From NCBI RefSeq assembly GCF_029407905.1, contig NC_073625.1, positions 169,900,240 to 169,964,239 of the forward strand: 64,000 nt of DNA, given 5' to 3'. The notes below the pieces were generated by a model, which was given only the letters and a program-made list of their open reading frames with translations, was not told the origin of the DNA and did no database searches. The position numbers and the translations under genes are program-made. Shown here one piece after another: positions 34,067 through 46,312 of this stretch (its first letter is position 1; every line of letters starts with the position of its first letter). The DNA comes from Bubalus kerabau. Its lineage: Eukaryota; Chordata; Mammalia; Artiodactyla; Bovidae.

Positions 34067-34857
34067 TATAGTTAGTTAACCAGCAAAAGATTTGCTAAAG
34101 GATATTAGTTCACAGAATCATTAAGATGTCTAGAGAAACGGGTTTGAGATTAAATTTACTGGAGAAATATTCAGAACCTCACCACACATTAGGTTAGTGA
34201 AGGAGCCTTCCCCTGGTGACAGTAATCAACCCAGACTCTGCAAAAGAACAGCCTGATGTTGAAACCTGTGCCGCCACAGCCGCCGCCACCTCTTACAGCA
34301 TAACAACCACCTCACCGCTCACTACAGAACTAGAATCGCATCCATATGTATCTCAGTGATTCAGTCCACATCACACATCTATAGACTAACTGCACGGGAG
34401 ACTAAGAAATAGTGGCTCTGAAATTCTATCATTTGAAGGAGGAACTTATAAGGTAAGATCCCGTCAAAATGTAGAAGTCAAAAATTGTTCAAAAGATGGA
34501 GGCAGGCAAGATTAAAAACCATTTACTGAAAATGGAAGGCAGTTCAAGAAGTAAGAAAAGCAATTGTCCAGGCGTGAATGGTTAGCACAGTGGGAGTTCG
34601 CATGATCTTGGTAGTGAGGAAGGGAAAAGTGAAAAAACAGTTAGGATATAAAATAGCGCATAGGTTATGATTGATACATGCTGGAATATGTGTCTCACTT
34701 TTGAATTTAAACCATCAAGTGATAGTAGACCTTTCAACAAAATAAGGAGTACAGAGGAAGGCAGACTGTTTGGGGAATTTGAGGGGTAAGCAGGATAAAT
34801 ACAGGCTTATTTTTAGAATCTGAGTCTTACTTTGCACATAATGAGTTTGGGTTAGCC
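34067..34857. other. Unassigned DNA
   Basis: Includes a small GC-rich patch at 34268-34295 (GCCGCCACAGCCGCCGCCAC). No gene was recognised. Confidence 0.5.
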
Positions 34858-35057
34858 ATGTCTTAGTTGCTCGGTTGTGTCCAACTCTTTGCAACCCCAT
34901 GGACTGTAGCCCGCCACTGTCCATGGAATTTTCCAGGCAAGAGTACTGGAGTAGGTTTCCATTTCCTTCTCCTGGGATCTTCCCAACCCAGGGATAGAAC
35001 CCAAGTCTCCTGCATTGCAGGCGAATTCTTTAGTGTCTGAGACACCAGGGAAGCCTA
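34858..35057 (-). mobile_element. Bov-tA SINE
   Basis: TAGTTGCTCGGTTGTGTCCA through GAGACACCAGGGAAGCC. A short deletion sits in the middle of the body. Confidence 0.92.
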
Positions 35058-35365
35058 ATATGAACATCCATTGAAAAAAAAAAATCCAGAAAAAAAAAGA
35101 TATATAAATTTGACACTATAGAGCATTCAGGGATAAAGAATAAACTGAGAAGCATAAACATACAGTTGGAAGTTAAAACCCTAAAAATGAATTTTCCTTC
35201 TGGAGGTTTTAGTGCAGAACTGGTTCCACAGTTTTTCCAGCCTTGAGAGATTGCTGTGTGTCTTGATAGCACCCTTTGCTCCATTTTCAAAACTAGTAGA
35301 GTAGCATCTTAAAATCTCTCAACACTTCTACCTCCCTCTTCCACTTATAACAACCACTGTAATTA

Positions 35366-35551
35366 CAGTTGACCCTTGACCAACTCAGGAGCTAGTCCCC
35401 TTGTAAATTATAGTAGGCAATCCATATTCATGATTCCTCCACATCTGTGGATTCAGCCAACCAGGGATCATGTAGGGCTATAGTACTACTGAAAAATATC
35501 CCACTATAACTGGACCCATGTGATTCAAACCCACATTGTTCAAGGGTTCAG
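35366..35551 (+). mobile_element. Short Tigger/pogo-type MITE
   Basis: 186 bp whose ends are inverted repeats: CAGTTGACCCTTGACCAAC on the left and the complement of CTGAACCCTTGAACAATG on the right. TA flanks both sides, the duplication used by Tc1/mariner-pogo elements. No coding capacity. Confidence 0.75.
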
Positions 35552-35587
35552 TATACATTCTGTCTTCTGTAGTAGGAAAAGGTGTAT

Positions 35588-35685
35588 TTCCACTCCAGTA
35601 TTCTTGCCTAGAAAATTCCATGGGCTACACTCCATGGGGTTGCAATGAGTCAGACATGACTGAACACATACACACATACATTCTG
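35588..35685 (+). mobile_element. Bov SINE body fragment
   Basis: CCACTCCAGTATTCTTGCCT and AGTCAGACATGACTGAACAC are BovA body landmarks. The head and part of the middle are missing. Confidence 0.85.
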
Positions 35686-36009
35686 CCTACCTCCTTATTT
35701 TGAGGTCAGCTGCTTAGTACTTTAATTCCACCTGCAATGGAACTGCAGATTGCCTTATTCACATAGCATGTTCACAGTTTTCAGAAATTAGGACATGGAT
35801 ATCTTTAGAGACGCGAGAGCAGTATTCTACCTAACACAGATGGCAACAGGTTTTCATCTTTGGGTAATATCCTTTCTGTTTTATCCTCCAAGCCCTTCTA
35901 TCTCTTTTGTACGCAAGTACTACCATTGAATTTCTCTGTTTGAATTATCTAGAGGGGCTTCTGTATTCCTGACTAGGCACTGACTGAAGCAAAGAATTGA
36001 GATCTGGCT
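35686..36009. other. Unassigned DNA
   Basis: Nothing assignable was seen. Confidence 0.5.
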
Positions 36010-36290
36010 TTATTTGGCCAACATAAGAATTTTCCTGATAGAGGAAACAGTGGGACAAAGTCCCTGAGGCTTAGAAGAGGTGGTATGTTCAAAGACACAT
36101 CTGAAAGCCAGTGTGGCAGAAGCATGGAGAGGGGGGGAGCGGTCAGAGAAGGAGAGGGGCAGATGAAAGCCCAGTGAAGGACCTAGATTTATTCTGAAGG
36201 AGACAGGAAGCCATTAGAGGAGTGACTTAATTTGACTTAGAATCGAAAAGGGTCACTCAGATTACATGGAGACTAAAATGCTGTTGTGTG
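36010..36290 (+). other. Probable ancient mammalian repeat
   Basis: CCCTGAGGCTTAGAAGAGGT, AGGAAGCCATTAGAGGAGTG and GGTCACTCAGATTACATGG follow the order of a common old mammalian interspersed repeat whose name I cannot fix. No coding. Confidence 0.4.
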
Positions 36291-37533
36291 TTTTAGACTT
36301 CAAGGTTCCTCCTTAAACATGTTAATAACACAGTTACAGCAGTGTACCATATGGTTCTGCATTAATTCTGACCTCAACAGCTTTCTCAATCCTTGTTAGC
36401 ATCAAAATCTTTTAAATATTTTATATGATTTTATTTTTGAAGTGTTCTTCTGGTCATTGAACTTTATTCAAACTGAAGATACAGTATGCCTCATGCTTAT
36501 CCTGCTCCTTTTCCTTATTCGTACGGTTAAATTATATGCTAAAAAACACCCTCAAGTTATCATTTCTGTCTTAAGCTGTTTCAATCTCTAAAGATTTAGG
36601 CAGAAAAAGAAAAACAACACAAAAAAGAAAATAAGTAAGCCCCTCAAGAGAGGGAGTGATTAGCATCTAAGCTTCTTAAGCATTGAAATTACTTTCTTCT
36701 GTATCTATCAGAGTGATCAATTCAGCTTAAACAAAGAAAAGTTTCCTGCATTTTTAAAAAATATTTTTGCTAACATTTCTTATCTGGGACAAAGTTTGTG
36801 TTATCAACATTCAGAATGATTGATTTTTTTTTTTTTCTTCCTAAAACATTTCTTATACAGTGAATGCAATTCCATTAAGTTTTGGGGCAGGGGGGAATTG
36901 TTAAAATTCAGATTTATTTTAGAATAGGAAACAATGAATACTCACTTGAAAATAAATTTCTTAGGCACTTAGATTGTATCTTGTTTTATCATCTTAGTTA
37001 TTTCATTTTGTATATTACTGTATAGAAATTCCATTAAATAACATTCTAAAAATTTTTATGTCATAAAACTATTAATCTTCACATTGCATTTGAAAGTGAA
37101 AATTAAAGTTAAATAGGAATGATGAGTTATTTTCAACAGGATGATGCTGATAAAATCATTAATAGATATCAAAATATTAACAAGGATTTAAGTGCATTGC
37201 AAATGCTGTATATTGTTGGTAATAATTTTATTACAGTGCTTAACATATATTTGTCACTATTCTATTGAGAATGAGTTCCAAATGGATTTCCCCAAAGTTA
37301 CACAAAGTCAGTAAAAAGTAAATACAGTAGATTCTCCTTTTTTCCAGAGGTGTGAACTGTTAGAAATACTACTCTCAAAGGAAGAATAAACTTGCCTTTG
37401 GAAATCAGCTCACTGATATGTTATTTTCTGTCAATTTATATCCTTTTCTTGCAAACTCAATGTCAATTCAACTATTAGATTTGAACTACAACAATAATTT
37501 GAACTGTGTTAACATTTTTAACCACATTAGCTA
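36291..37533. other. Unassigned AT-rich DNA
   Basis: Includes a T14 run near 36824-36837. No gene or confident repeat was seen. Confidence 0.5.
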
Positions 37534-37620
37534 TTCAGTTCAGTTCAGTTAAAGCCGCTCAGTCATGTCCAACTCTTTGTGACCCCATGAACCACACACA
37601 GCATGCCAGGCCTCTCTGTT
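37534..37620 (-). mobile_element. BovB LINE, minimal 3' end
   Basis: TCAGTTCAGTTCAGTTAAAG then the complement of the last 80 bases of BovB, truncated after GGCCTCTCTGTT. Confidence 0.88.
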
Positions 37621-38019
37621 AATATTTCTTAAATGTAGATTTGTATGAGATACTACTTAAAAAGTAAGTAATTTACATCAATCTTCTACAATACATAAAG
37701 AATACATTATGAAGGATAATATAATTAACTATATTTGAAATTCTTTATCAAAAACTATATTAACTGATGTGACATATTTTTGTCTACTGTAAAGTGGGGA
37801 TAATAATGAAACTGCACAACTCATTGGGACTTGAACCTGCAGTCTTTTAATTGAGAGCACACACACACCTGGTCTCAAAACTTAATGAAGATCAGGTTCT
37901 TGATGTATCTCACCACAGAGAAAGGATTCAGTGAGAGACAAAATGATAGGTAAAAAGGGGATCTATTTGGAGAGAAACATATTCTATAGACAGAGTGTGG
38001 GCCATCTCAAAAGGTGCTG

Positions 38020-38292
38020 CTATGCTATGCTAAGCCACTTCAGTCGTGTCCGACTCTGTGTGACCCCATAGACAGCAGCCTACCAGGCTCCCCCGTCCCT
38101 GGGATTCTCCAGGCAAGAACACTGGAGTGGGTTGCCATTTCCTTCTCCAATGCATGAAAGTGAAAAGTGAAAGTGAAGTCGCTCAGTCGTGTCTGACTCT
38201 CAGCGACCCCATGGACTGCAGCCTACCAGGCTCCTCTGTCCATGGGATTTTCCAGGCAAGAGTACTGGAGTGGGGTGCCATTGCCTTCTCCG
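38020..38292 (-). mobile_element. Bov-A2 SINE with target duplication
   Basis: Both monomers are present. AAAAGGTGCTG is repeated at 38009-38019 and 38293-38303. Confidence 0.96.
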
Positions 38293-38463
38293 AAAAGGTG
38301 CTGAGAGGCCCTGAAATATGAGGTGGTTAGTTTTTATGGGCTGGATAATTTCATAGGCTAATGAGTGGGATGATTATTTCAACTACTTTATGGAAGGGGT
38401 GGAGATTTCCAGGAACTGGGCCATTGCCCACCTTTGACCTTTTATGGTTGGCTCAGAACTGTC

Positions 38464-38650
38464 CTGCTTTCCTGGTGACTCAGATAGTAAAGAATATGCC
38501 TGCAATGCAGGAGACCTGGGTTCGATTCCTGGGTCAGGAAGATCCCCTGGAGAAGGGCATGGTGACTGCCTGGAGAATTCCACAGACTGCGGTCTATGGG
38601 GTCACAAAGAGTCTGACAGGACTGAGTGACTAACACTTTCACTTTTCACT
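38464..38650 (+). mobile_element. Bov-tA SINE with target duplication
   Basis: TTTCCTGGTGACTCAGATAG head, ending ACTAACACTTTCACTTTTCA. TCAGAACTGTC is repeated at 38453-38463 and 38651-38661. A small deletion removed the CCCACTCCAG block. Confidence 0.95.
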
Positions 38651-38728
38651 TCAGAACTGTCATGGTACTGTGGGTGTGTCATTTAAATGCTAATAATTTA
38701 CAATGGGTATATTAGAGAATGAAGGTTT

Positions 38729-38941
38729 GCATGCTAAGTAGCTTCAGTCATGTCTGACTCTCTGCAGCACTATGGACGGTAGCCCACCAGGCTCTTCTGT
38801 GCATGGGATCCTCCAGGCAAGAACACTGGAATGGGTTGCCATGCCCTTCTCCAGGGGCTCTTCCCAACCCAGGGATCAAACCCATGTCTCTTATAGCTCC
38901 TGCGTTGGCAGGAGGGCTCTTTACCACTAGTGCCAGCTGGA
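38729..38941 (-). mobile_element. Bov-tA SINE
   Basis: TAAGTAGCTTCAGTCATGTC through TTACCACTAGTGCCAGCTGG. This is the CGCTAGTGG-head subtype also seen at 10497. Confidence 0.92.
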
Positions 38942-39174
38942 GTGCTAATGAATTGCAATGAGAGTATAAAGAGGATCAGCCAAATCTGCCATCATGGGCC
39001 TAGTGGGTTCTAACCAGTTTGTCATATCCCCAACAGCTATGTCATTCTTTTAAGGGTTGTCCCTACCCTCTTCCCTCCTATTTCATTAACAGTACTCATT
39101 TTTAAATTATACTTTATGTTTGTTTCCCTTATATTGTTGTCTTCAAGTCAATTAAATGAGGATGTTCTTTCATT

Positions 39175-39388
39175 AGGGCTTCCCAGGTGGCTCAGTTGGT
39201 AAAGTGTCTGCCTGCAATGTGGGAGACCTGGTTCGATCCCAGGGTCAGGAAGATCCTCTGGAGAAGGAAATGGCTACCCACTCCAGTACTTGCCTGGAAA
39301 ACCCCACGGATGGAGGAGCCTGGTAGGCTTTAGTCCATGGGATTGCAAAGAGTCGGACATGACTGAGCAACTTAACTGGTACTAGCTA
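39175..39388 (+). mobile_element. Bov-tA SINE with target duplication
   Basis: GGCTTCCCAGGTGGCTCAGT head and GTCGGACATGACTGAGCAAC end. TTCTTTCATT is repeated at 39165-39174 and 39389-39398. Confidence 0.95.
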
Positions 39389-39654
39389 TTCTTTCATTGC
39401 CCCAGAATAAATTTACTATCTCAGGAATGTCACACAAATGTCACACAGTTTAATAGTGTTTTTGATATATTTTTAAAGATGAAAAATATAGCTTCACTTT
39501 GATAATAAATTGTATTTTTGAACATCAAAATCCATTATCTCCACACTTCTTCCTACTCCTCCATATTAATAAAGTAACTTGATATTTCTGTGATTTAATG
39601 AGACTAATTTCTATAATATTTGCAACAACTTTATTTTTTTAATCAACAATTAAT

Positions 39655-39740
39655 TTTTATTTATTTTTTTAAAATATAAATTTATTTATTTTAATTGGAG
39701 GTTAATTATTTTACAATATTGTATTGGTTTTGCCATACTT
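39655..39740 (-). mobile_element. L1 3' end fragment
   Basis: TATTGTATTGGTTTTGCCAT preceded by TTTATTTTAATTGGAGGTTA is the complement of the ruminant L1 3' terminus, the same end seen on plus near 13250. Confidence 0.85.
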
Positions 39741-40584
39741 TATTATATACAGTGTGGTATCATGTGGCTGTTATCTTGGTTAAAATATAATCTTATACAG
39801 CTAGCAAGCTAATTCAGAATACATAGTCTGTACATAGCTGTTTAGCATTATTTCATAAAAACTGTGTGTCAGAGATGGCTCGTACAAGTTTTTTAATCTG
39901 AATCTGATCAACACCTACATTTATAAAATTAATATTGAGAATGTCAGAAATGGATTTTTATTGATAAAAATAATGTTCCATTGACTAGCATGATAAATAC
40001 TTCAAATATGTTTTCTTTGATAAATTTGAATGTGTTTCAGTTGTGCAAAATGGCTAAAATATTTTGAAACATTTCCCACACACAGATTAGCAGTATATAA
40101 AAACCTGGAGAGGCAGGACAGAAACATGGGGATGGCACTAGAGGCTTGAATTTTAAAACACACTGTGTTCAACCACTTGGTTTATGGAAATCTGTGATGA
40201 CAACCCCAGCGGTTATAAAATGCTGCCTGGCTCTGGAAAGCTGAGGATCGGACTTATATGATTTTTCTAAGATGTGGTCAGGACACCTAATAAGAAATAG
40301 CTGTTCATTCAAGCTGAAAGAATGAAAGGCTTGAAAGGTTTTGTGCTTGCTTGCTAATAAACAAAGGATTAATAAATGTCAGTGTGGGTGGCAGAGAATT
40401 TGGGACATGCTTTTGTTAAAATCTGCTGTGCAGTTTGTGGGAGAGTAGCTCATTTCCACCCACAACAAACATTTTTGAAGGCTACAATGCAATCCTCAGC
40501 CAACTTGGAAACACAAGTAAATTCTACAAATTCAACTGCTTCGCCTTCAGATGAAACAAATTGAAAACCAATATGAAAGGATGT
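39741..40584. other. Unassigned DNA
   Basis: The 62-codon plus frame at 40376-40564 has no recognisable features. No repeat was assigned. Confidence 0.5.
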
Positions 40585-42978
40585 GTTCAGTTCAGTTCAG
40601 TTGCTCAGTCATGTCCGGCTCTTTGTGACCCTATGAACGGCAGCATGCCAGGCCTCCCTGTCCATCACCAACTCCCGGGGTCCACCCAAAACCATGTCCA
40701 TTGAGTCGGTAATTCCATCCAACCATCTCATCCTCTGTCATCCCCTTCTCCTCCTGCCCTCAATCTTTCCGATCATCAGGGTTTTTCAAATGAGTCAGCT
40801 CTTTGCATCAGGTGGCCAAAGTATTCGAGTTTCAGCTTCACCATCATTCCTTCCAATGAACACCCAGGACTGATCTCCTTTAGGATGGACTGGTTGGATC
40901 TCCTTGCAGTCTAAGGGACTCTCAAGAGGCTTCTCCAACACCACAGTTCAAAAGCATCAATTCTTCGGTGCTCAGCCTTCTTCACAGTCCAACTCTCCCA
41001 TTCATACATGACCACTGGAAAAACCATAGCCTTGACTAGACGGACCTTTGTTGGCAAAGTAATGTCTCTGCTTTTTAATATGCTGTCTAGGTTGGTCATA
41101 ACTTTCCTTCCAAGGAGTAAGCGTCTTTTAATCTCATGGCTGCAATCACCATCTGCAGTGATTTTGGAGCCCAGAAAAATAAAGTCTGACACTGTTTCCC
41201 CATCTATTTGCCATGAAGTGATGGGACCAGATGTCATGATCTTAGTTTTCTGAATGTTGAGCTTTAAGCCAAGTATTTCACTCTCCACTTTCACCTTCAT
41301 CAAGAGGCTCTTTAGTTCTTCATCACTTTCTGTCATAAGGGTGGTGCCATCTGCATATCTGAGGTTATTGATATTTCTCCTGGCAATCTAGATTCCAGCT
41401 TATGTTTCATCCAGCCCAGCATTTCTCATGATGTACTCTGCATATAAGGTAAATAAGCAGGGTGACAATATACAGCCTTGACATACTCCTTTTCCTATTT
41501 GGAACCAGTCTGTTGTTCCATGTCCAGTTCTAACTGTTGCTTCCTGACCTGCATATAGGTTTCTCAAGAGGCAGATCAGGTGGTCTGGTATTCCCATCTC
41601 TTTCAGAATTTTCCAGTTTCTTCTGATCCACACAGTCAAAGGCTTTGGCATAGTCAATAAAGCAGAAATAGATGTTTTTCTGGAACTCTCTTGCTTTTTC
41701 GATGACCCTGCAGATGTTGGCAGTTTGATCTCTGGTTCCTCTGCCTTTTCTAAATCCAGGTTGGACATCTGGAAGTTTACGGTTCACGTATTGCTAAAGC
41801 CTGGCTTGGAGAATTTTGAGCATTACTTTACTAGTGTGTGAGATGAGTGCAATTTGCGGTAGTTTGAGCATTCTTTGACATTGCCTTTCTTTGGGATTGG
41901 AATGAAAACTGATCTTTTCCAGTCCTGTGGCCACTGCTGAGTTTTCCAAATTTGCTGGCATATTGAGTGCAGCACTTTCACAGCATCATCTTCCAGGATT
42001 TGAAATAGCTCAACTGGAATTCCATTACTTCCACTAGCTTTGTTCATAGTGATGCTTCATCCGGCCCACTTGACTTCACATTCCAGGATGTCTGGCTCTA
42101 GGTGAGTGATCATGACATTGTGATTATCTGGGTCATGAAGCTCTTTTTTGTACAGTTCTTCTGTGTATTCTTGCCACCTCTTCTTAATATCTTTTGCTTC
42201 TGTTAGGTCCATACCATTTCTGTCCTTTATTCAGCCCATCTTTGCATGAAATATTCCCTTGGTATCTAATTTTCTTGAAGAGATCTCTAGTCTTCCCCAT
42301 TCTAATTTTTCCCTCTATTTTGCATTGATCACTGAGGAAGATTTTCTTATCTCTCCTTGCTATTCTTTAGAACTCTGCATTCAAATGGGTGAATTTGAAT
42401 TTCCTTTTCTCCTCTGCTTTTCGCTTCCCTTCTTTTCACAGCTATTTGTAAGGCCTCCTCAGACAGTCATTTTGCTTTTTTGCATTTCTTTTTCTTAGGG
42501 ATGGTCTTGATTACTGTCTCCTGTATAATGTCAGGGACCACCATCCATCGTTCATCAGGCACTCTGTCTGTTAGATCTAGTTCCTTAAATCTATTTCTCA
42601 CTTCCACTGTATAGTCATAAGGGATTTTATTTAGGTCATAGCTGAATGGTCTAGTGGTTTTCTCCACTTTCTTCAATTTCAGCCTAAATTTGGAAATAAG
42701 GAATTCATGATCTGAGCCACAGTCAGCTCCCAGTCTTTTTTTTTTTTTTTTTTTTTTGGTGACTGTATAGAGCTTCTCTATCTTTGGTTGCAAAGAAGTT
42801 AATCAATCGGATTTCAGTGTAGACCATCTGGTGATGTCCATGTATAGAGTCTTCTCTTGTGTTATTGGAAGAGGGTGTTTGCTATGACCAGTGTATTCTC
42901 TTTTCAGAACTCTATTAACCTTTGCCCTGCTTCATTTTGTACTCCAAGGCCAAGTTTGCCTGTTACTTCAGGTATTTT
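40585..42978 (-). mobile_element. BovB LINE, 2.4 kb, 5'-truncated
   Basis: Starts at the complement of the 3' terminus (TTCAGTTCAGTTCAGTTGCT) and reaches into the endonuclease domain (GCCAAGTTTGCCTGTTACTT). A 22-base T-run at 42737-42758 is an expansion of a short A-run native to the element. Confidence 0.94.
40911..42793 (-). pseudogene. BovB RT and linker remnant, catalytic site mutated
   Basis: Decayed minus-strand frames: 42467-42793 (linker, TVEVRNRFKELDLTDRVPDE), 41823-42047 (WKTQQWPQDWKRSVFIPIPK), 41530-41787 and 41400-41768 (motif A FIDYAKAFD, then motif B GVCQGCILSPCLF in the other frame after a short deletion near 41615), and 40911-41336 (post-motif C region and C-terminal part). 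The metal-binding motif near 41345 reads YADG, so the second catalytic Asp is lost. Stops replace Gln and Lys codons near 41395. Confidence 0.9.
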
Positions 42979-44365
42979 TTGACTTTTTACTTTTAGGCTA
43001 CCAATATATAGTAAATTTTAAAGACTTCATTAGGATACAAATAAATGAGTTCAAATAAATTATTAAGTTTAATAAATTTAGATAGTAGGTTTAAATTCTT
43101 AGTTATAAGCTATCATAAATGAACACATGCTGACTTTTGGTAACTTTGGCTTCCATATCTAATTTCTTAAAGATTATTAGATTTGATGATTTTAGAATTT
43201 TTCTATGATTTGATCACATGCTTCTCTACACTGTATTTAGACCTTGAGTCTTGGAACATTATTTCATGATTTTATGCAATATTCTCTTTAGTACTTGAGG
43301 CACTAATATGTCTGGACCTAAATCTTTACCATTTTAATGAGATTAGCCTTCCCAAGTGGAAGTATGTTTGGAGTATGTTTGACTTCAATTTCCTTTTAAA
43401 TTAAAAAAAAAAAAATTCTTTACAGATAAGTATTTTTAATTGAGTATTGGATATAATTGATTATGTCCAATATAATTTACAGAAGAGGAAAAAAATGGCC
43501 TCATTTTCCTCAGCTATTAATATGATTCATAGCTTCAAATAAACAAGCTGCATAAACTCCTTTTTAGAATACCTATGTTTTATACAATCTATAGTTTATT
43601 CTAATTTTATATTTTTCCAGCAGTTCTTACAGAATTGTACCTTTGTTTTATAGTATCTCCACCAGTTGATTTATAGGAAGAGATGAGAAAAAATCTTATA
43701 ATAAAGGATTTTTGAATAACATTGACACAAGATCATCCAGACTGCAGCCTAAACAATGTTTTCTTTTTTGTTGTTTCTCTCCCTGGCTAAAATTGAAATG
43801 ATCTACATTACCCCTACCATCAGAGTGAAAGTGTTTATTCATAGATATTTTTGCAAAGCACCTTGAGGGAGAGAGTTTAAGTTAGAGAAGAACAAAAAAC
43901 TTTTTTTTTTTCTTGACTTTCAGCATGTGTGTGAATAATGCAAGGGCAATTAAGAAGAGAAATAGTGACAGGAATAGAAATACAATTGATCAAGTCCATA
44001 TACTTGAGAAATAAAGTCACTACTTTAATAAATGAACAGAAATTCTGCCTAAGGAGAAATCCAAAGGTCTCTGCAATAATTACTTCCAATGTAAGAAAGC
44101 AGCCACGGTGGGATGGGATATGGGACAGATGGAAAATAGACCAGAAAATGTGGATCAAAAGTATCAATAAACTAATAAAATAAAAGGAGGAGACTCAAAC
44201 AAAGTCAGGTAGCCCTGCTCTTGCTAAGGGGTAGGGAGTTTCCTGGTGGGAGAAAGGGTTATTAATTTCAACAAATTGTAAGAAAATAGGGCTTATAAGC
44301 TAATATCAAATGCAAATTATTGAATGATTGCATGTTAGTTACGAGAACTGTAGGAAAACAATATA
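42979..44365. other. Unassigned AT-rich DNA
   Basis: Frames of 81 and 96 codons overlap at 43877-44183 on opposite strands, with no recognisable domain. No repeat was assigned. Confidence 0.5.
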
Positions 44366-44968
44366 CAGTCAACTTGCAGTAGTTTGTTAGTTAAATGAAC
44401 TGGGAATACTGATTAGCAAATGCCAAATTGGAATTGCTCTTAGGGGAAATACAGAGCTAGAACAATACATAACTTTATTTTATGTATATTTCTGTTTAAA
44501 GGCAACTTATTTAATATATACAGTTGATTCACTGACCCTGAACTCACTGGCAATAGCACTGTAACTCACTTCTAAACAAAACTTATATGACACACCTGTA
44601 CTCTCACCATAAGGCACACCACAGCTTCCTTGTGCTAAAGAACACTAGATAGCACTTTAGTTCTAGGTTTTAATGGACATTTTTAACAGCAGAATCAACA
44701 AAAAGTAAAAGTGATAAAAATAGGACACTAATTGAACTGCAAAAAACAACACTTCTTTGCAGTATGAGAGATGAAACAGAAAGAAAATAATTTTATTCAA
44801 CTTCATCTGAGAATGTTCGTCCGGGTAGACTCGATTTTTCACCTCTCTATGAATGTACACATTCACAAATGACCACCAAAGTGTTATGAATATTGATTTG
44901 GGGGTTATAATTAAACTTTAGCCAGGGGCAAATTCTCAGATACAGAATTTACAAATAATGAGAATCAA
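44366..44968 (-). mobile_element. Tigger-family DNA transposon, non-autonomous
   Basis: CAGTCAACTTGCAGTAGTTT, GAATACTGATTAGCAAATGC, CTTAGGGGAAATACAGAGCT, CATAAGGCACACCACAGCTT, AACACTAGATAGCACTTTAG and AATATTGATTTGGGGGTTAT are collinear with the copy at 18361-19504. TA precedes the left end. Internal transposase sequence is absent. Confidence 0.75.
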
Positions 44969-44971
44969 GAG

Positions 44972-45110
44972 TTCCAATGGCATTATCAAATTGATGGGAA
45001 TGAGTTCGAGCAAACTGGGAGATAGTGAAGGGCAGGGAAGCCTACTGTGCTGCAGTCCATGGGGTCACAAAGAATTGGACACAATTGCACAAATAAACAA
45101 CAACAAGTGT
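44972..45110 (+). mobile_element. BovB-type 3' end fragment
   Basis: GATGGGAATGAGTTCGAGCA through AGAATTGGACACAATTGCAC, with an AACAACAAC tail. Confidence 0.85.
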
Positions 45111-45277
45111 TCCATGTGTAGGTTTCATTCTCACTATAAATTGTGTTATCTTTAGAAAGGTATGGTATTACTAGGAAAAGGAATCTAAATAGGGTGAAGA
45201 GAAGTCCAGGACACACATTCCCATATGGTACTCAACTGGAACTGGCCTATTTAGCCTTACTAGAACTTACCTGAATG

Positions 45278-45461
45278 TGAAAGTGAAAGTCACTCAGTCC
45301 TGTCTGACTCTTTGTGACCGCATGGACTATACAGTCCATGGAATTCTCCAGGCCACAATACTGGAATGGGTAGCTTATGCCTTCTTCATCAAATCTTCCC
45401 AACCCAGGAATTGAACCGGGGTCTCCTGTATTGCAGGCAGAATCGTTACCAACTGAGCATG
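45278..45461 (-). mobile_element. Bov-tA SINE, split by the BovB insertion
   Basis: Body and most of the head lie here (GAAAGTGAAAGTCACTCAGT to TACCAACTGAGC). The last head bases, GGGAAGCC, reappear at 48851-48858 on the far side of the BovB. Confidence 0.88.
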
Positions 45462-46043
45462 TTCATTTCACTTCAGTTCAGTCGCTCAGTCATTTCCAAC
45501 TCTCTGCGACCCCATGAACTGCAAAACACCAGGCCCTGTCCATCAACAATTCCCGGAGTCCACCCAAACCCATGTCCATTGAGTTGGTAATGCCATCCAA
45601 CCATTTCATCCTCTGTCGTCCCCTTCTCCTCCTGCCCTCAATCTTTCCCAGCATCAGGGTCTTTTCAAATGAGCCAGCTCTTCATATCAGGTGGCCAAAT
45701 TATTGGAGTTTCAGCTTCAACATCAGTCTTTCCAATGAACACCCAGGACTGATCTCCTTTAGGATGGACTGGTTAGATCTCCTTGTAGTCCAAGGGACTC
45801 TCAAGAGTCTTCTCCAACACCACAGTTCAAAAGCATCACTTCTTCAGCACTCAGCTTTCTTTATAGTTCAACTCTCACATCAGTACATGACCACTGGAAA
45901 AACCATGGCCTTGACTAGACAGACCTTAGTTAGCAAAGTAATATCTCTGCTTTGTAATATGTGTCTACTTTGGTCACAAATTTCCTTCCAAGGAGTAAGC
46001 GTCTTCTAAATCCATGGCTACAATCACCATATTCAGTGATTTT

Positions 46044-46312
46044 GCTGCTGCTAAATCGCTTCAGTCATGTCCGACTCTATGCGACCCCATAGACAGCAGT
46101 CCACCAGGCTCCCCTGTCCCTGGGATTCTCCAGGCAAGAACACTGGAGTGGGTTGCCATTTCCTTCTCCAATGCATGAAAGTGAAAAGTGAAAGTGAAGT
46201 TGCTCAGTCCTGTCTGACTCTTAGCAACCCCATGGACTGCAGCCTACCAGACTCCTCCATCCGTGGGATTTTCCAGGCAAGAGTACTGGAGTGGGGTGCC
46301 ATTGCCTTCTCC
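46044..46312 (-). mobile_element. Bov-A2 SINE nested in BovB
   Basis: Complete two-monomer SINE. TCAGTGATTTT is repeated at 46033-46043 and 46313-46323, and BovB continues uninterrupted across it. Confidence 0.96.

Larger units (their letters stand above)
37800..39070 (-). mobile_element. Old ERV1-type LTR broken by three SINEs
   Basis: Pieces outside the SINEs read GGGACTTGAACCTGCAGTCT, TATAGACAGAGTGTGGGCCA, GGTGGTTAGTTTTTATGGGC, CCTTTGACCTTTTATGGTTG and TTCTAACCAGTTTGTCATAT. I recall this order from an endogenous retroviral LTR read in antisense. The expected AATAAA has decayed. Ends and target duplication could not be fixed. Confidence 0.45.

Noticed and set aside
34268..34295. GC-rich patch as a CpG-island promoter
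   Set aside because: Only about 28 bases of GCC repeats with few CpG and no island-scale enrichment.
45572..46009. 145-codon plus frame
   Set aside because: It is the antisense of the BovB RT C-terminal region; the same antisense peptide appears opposite other BovB copies.
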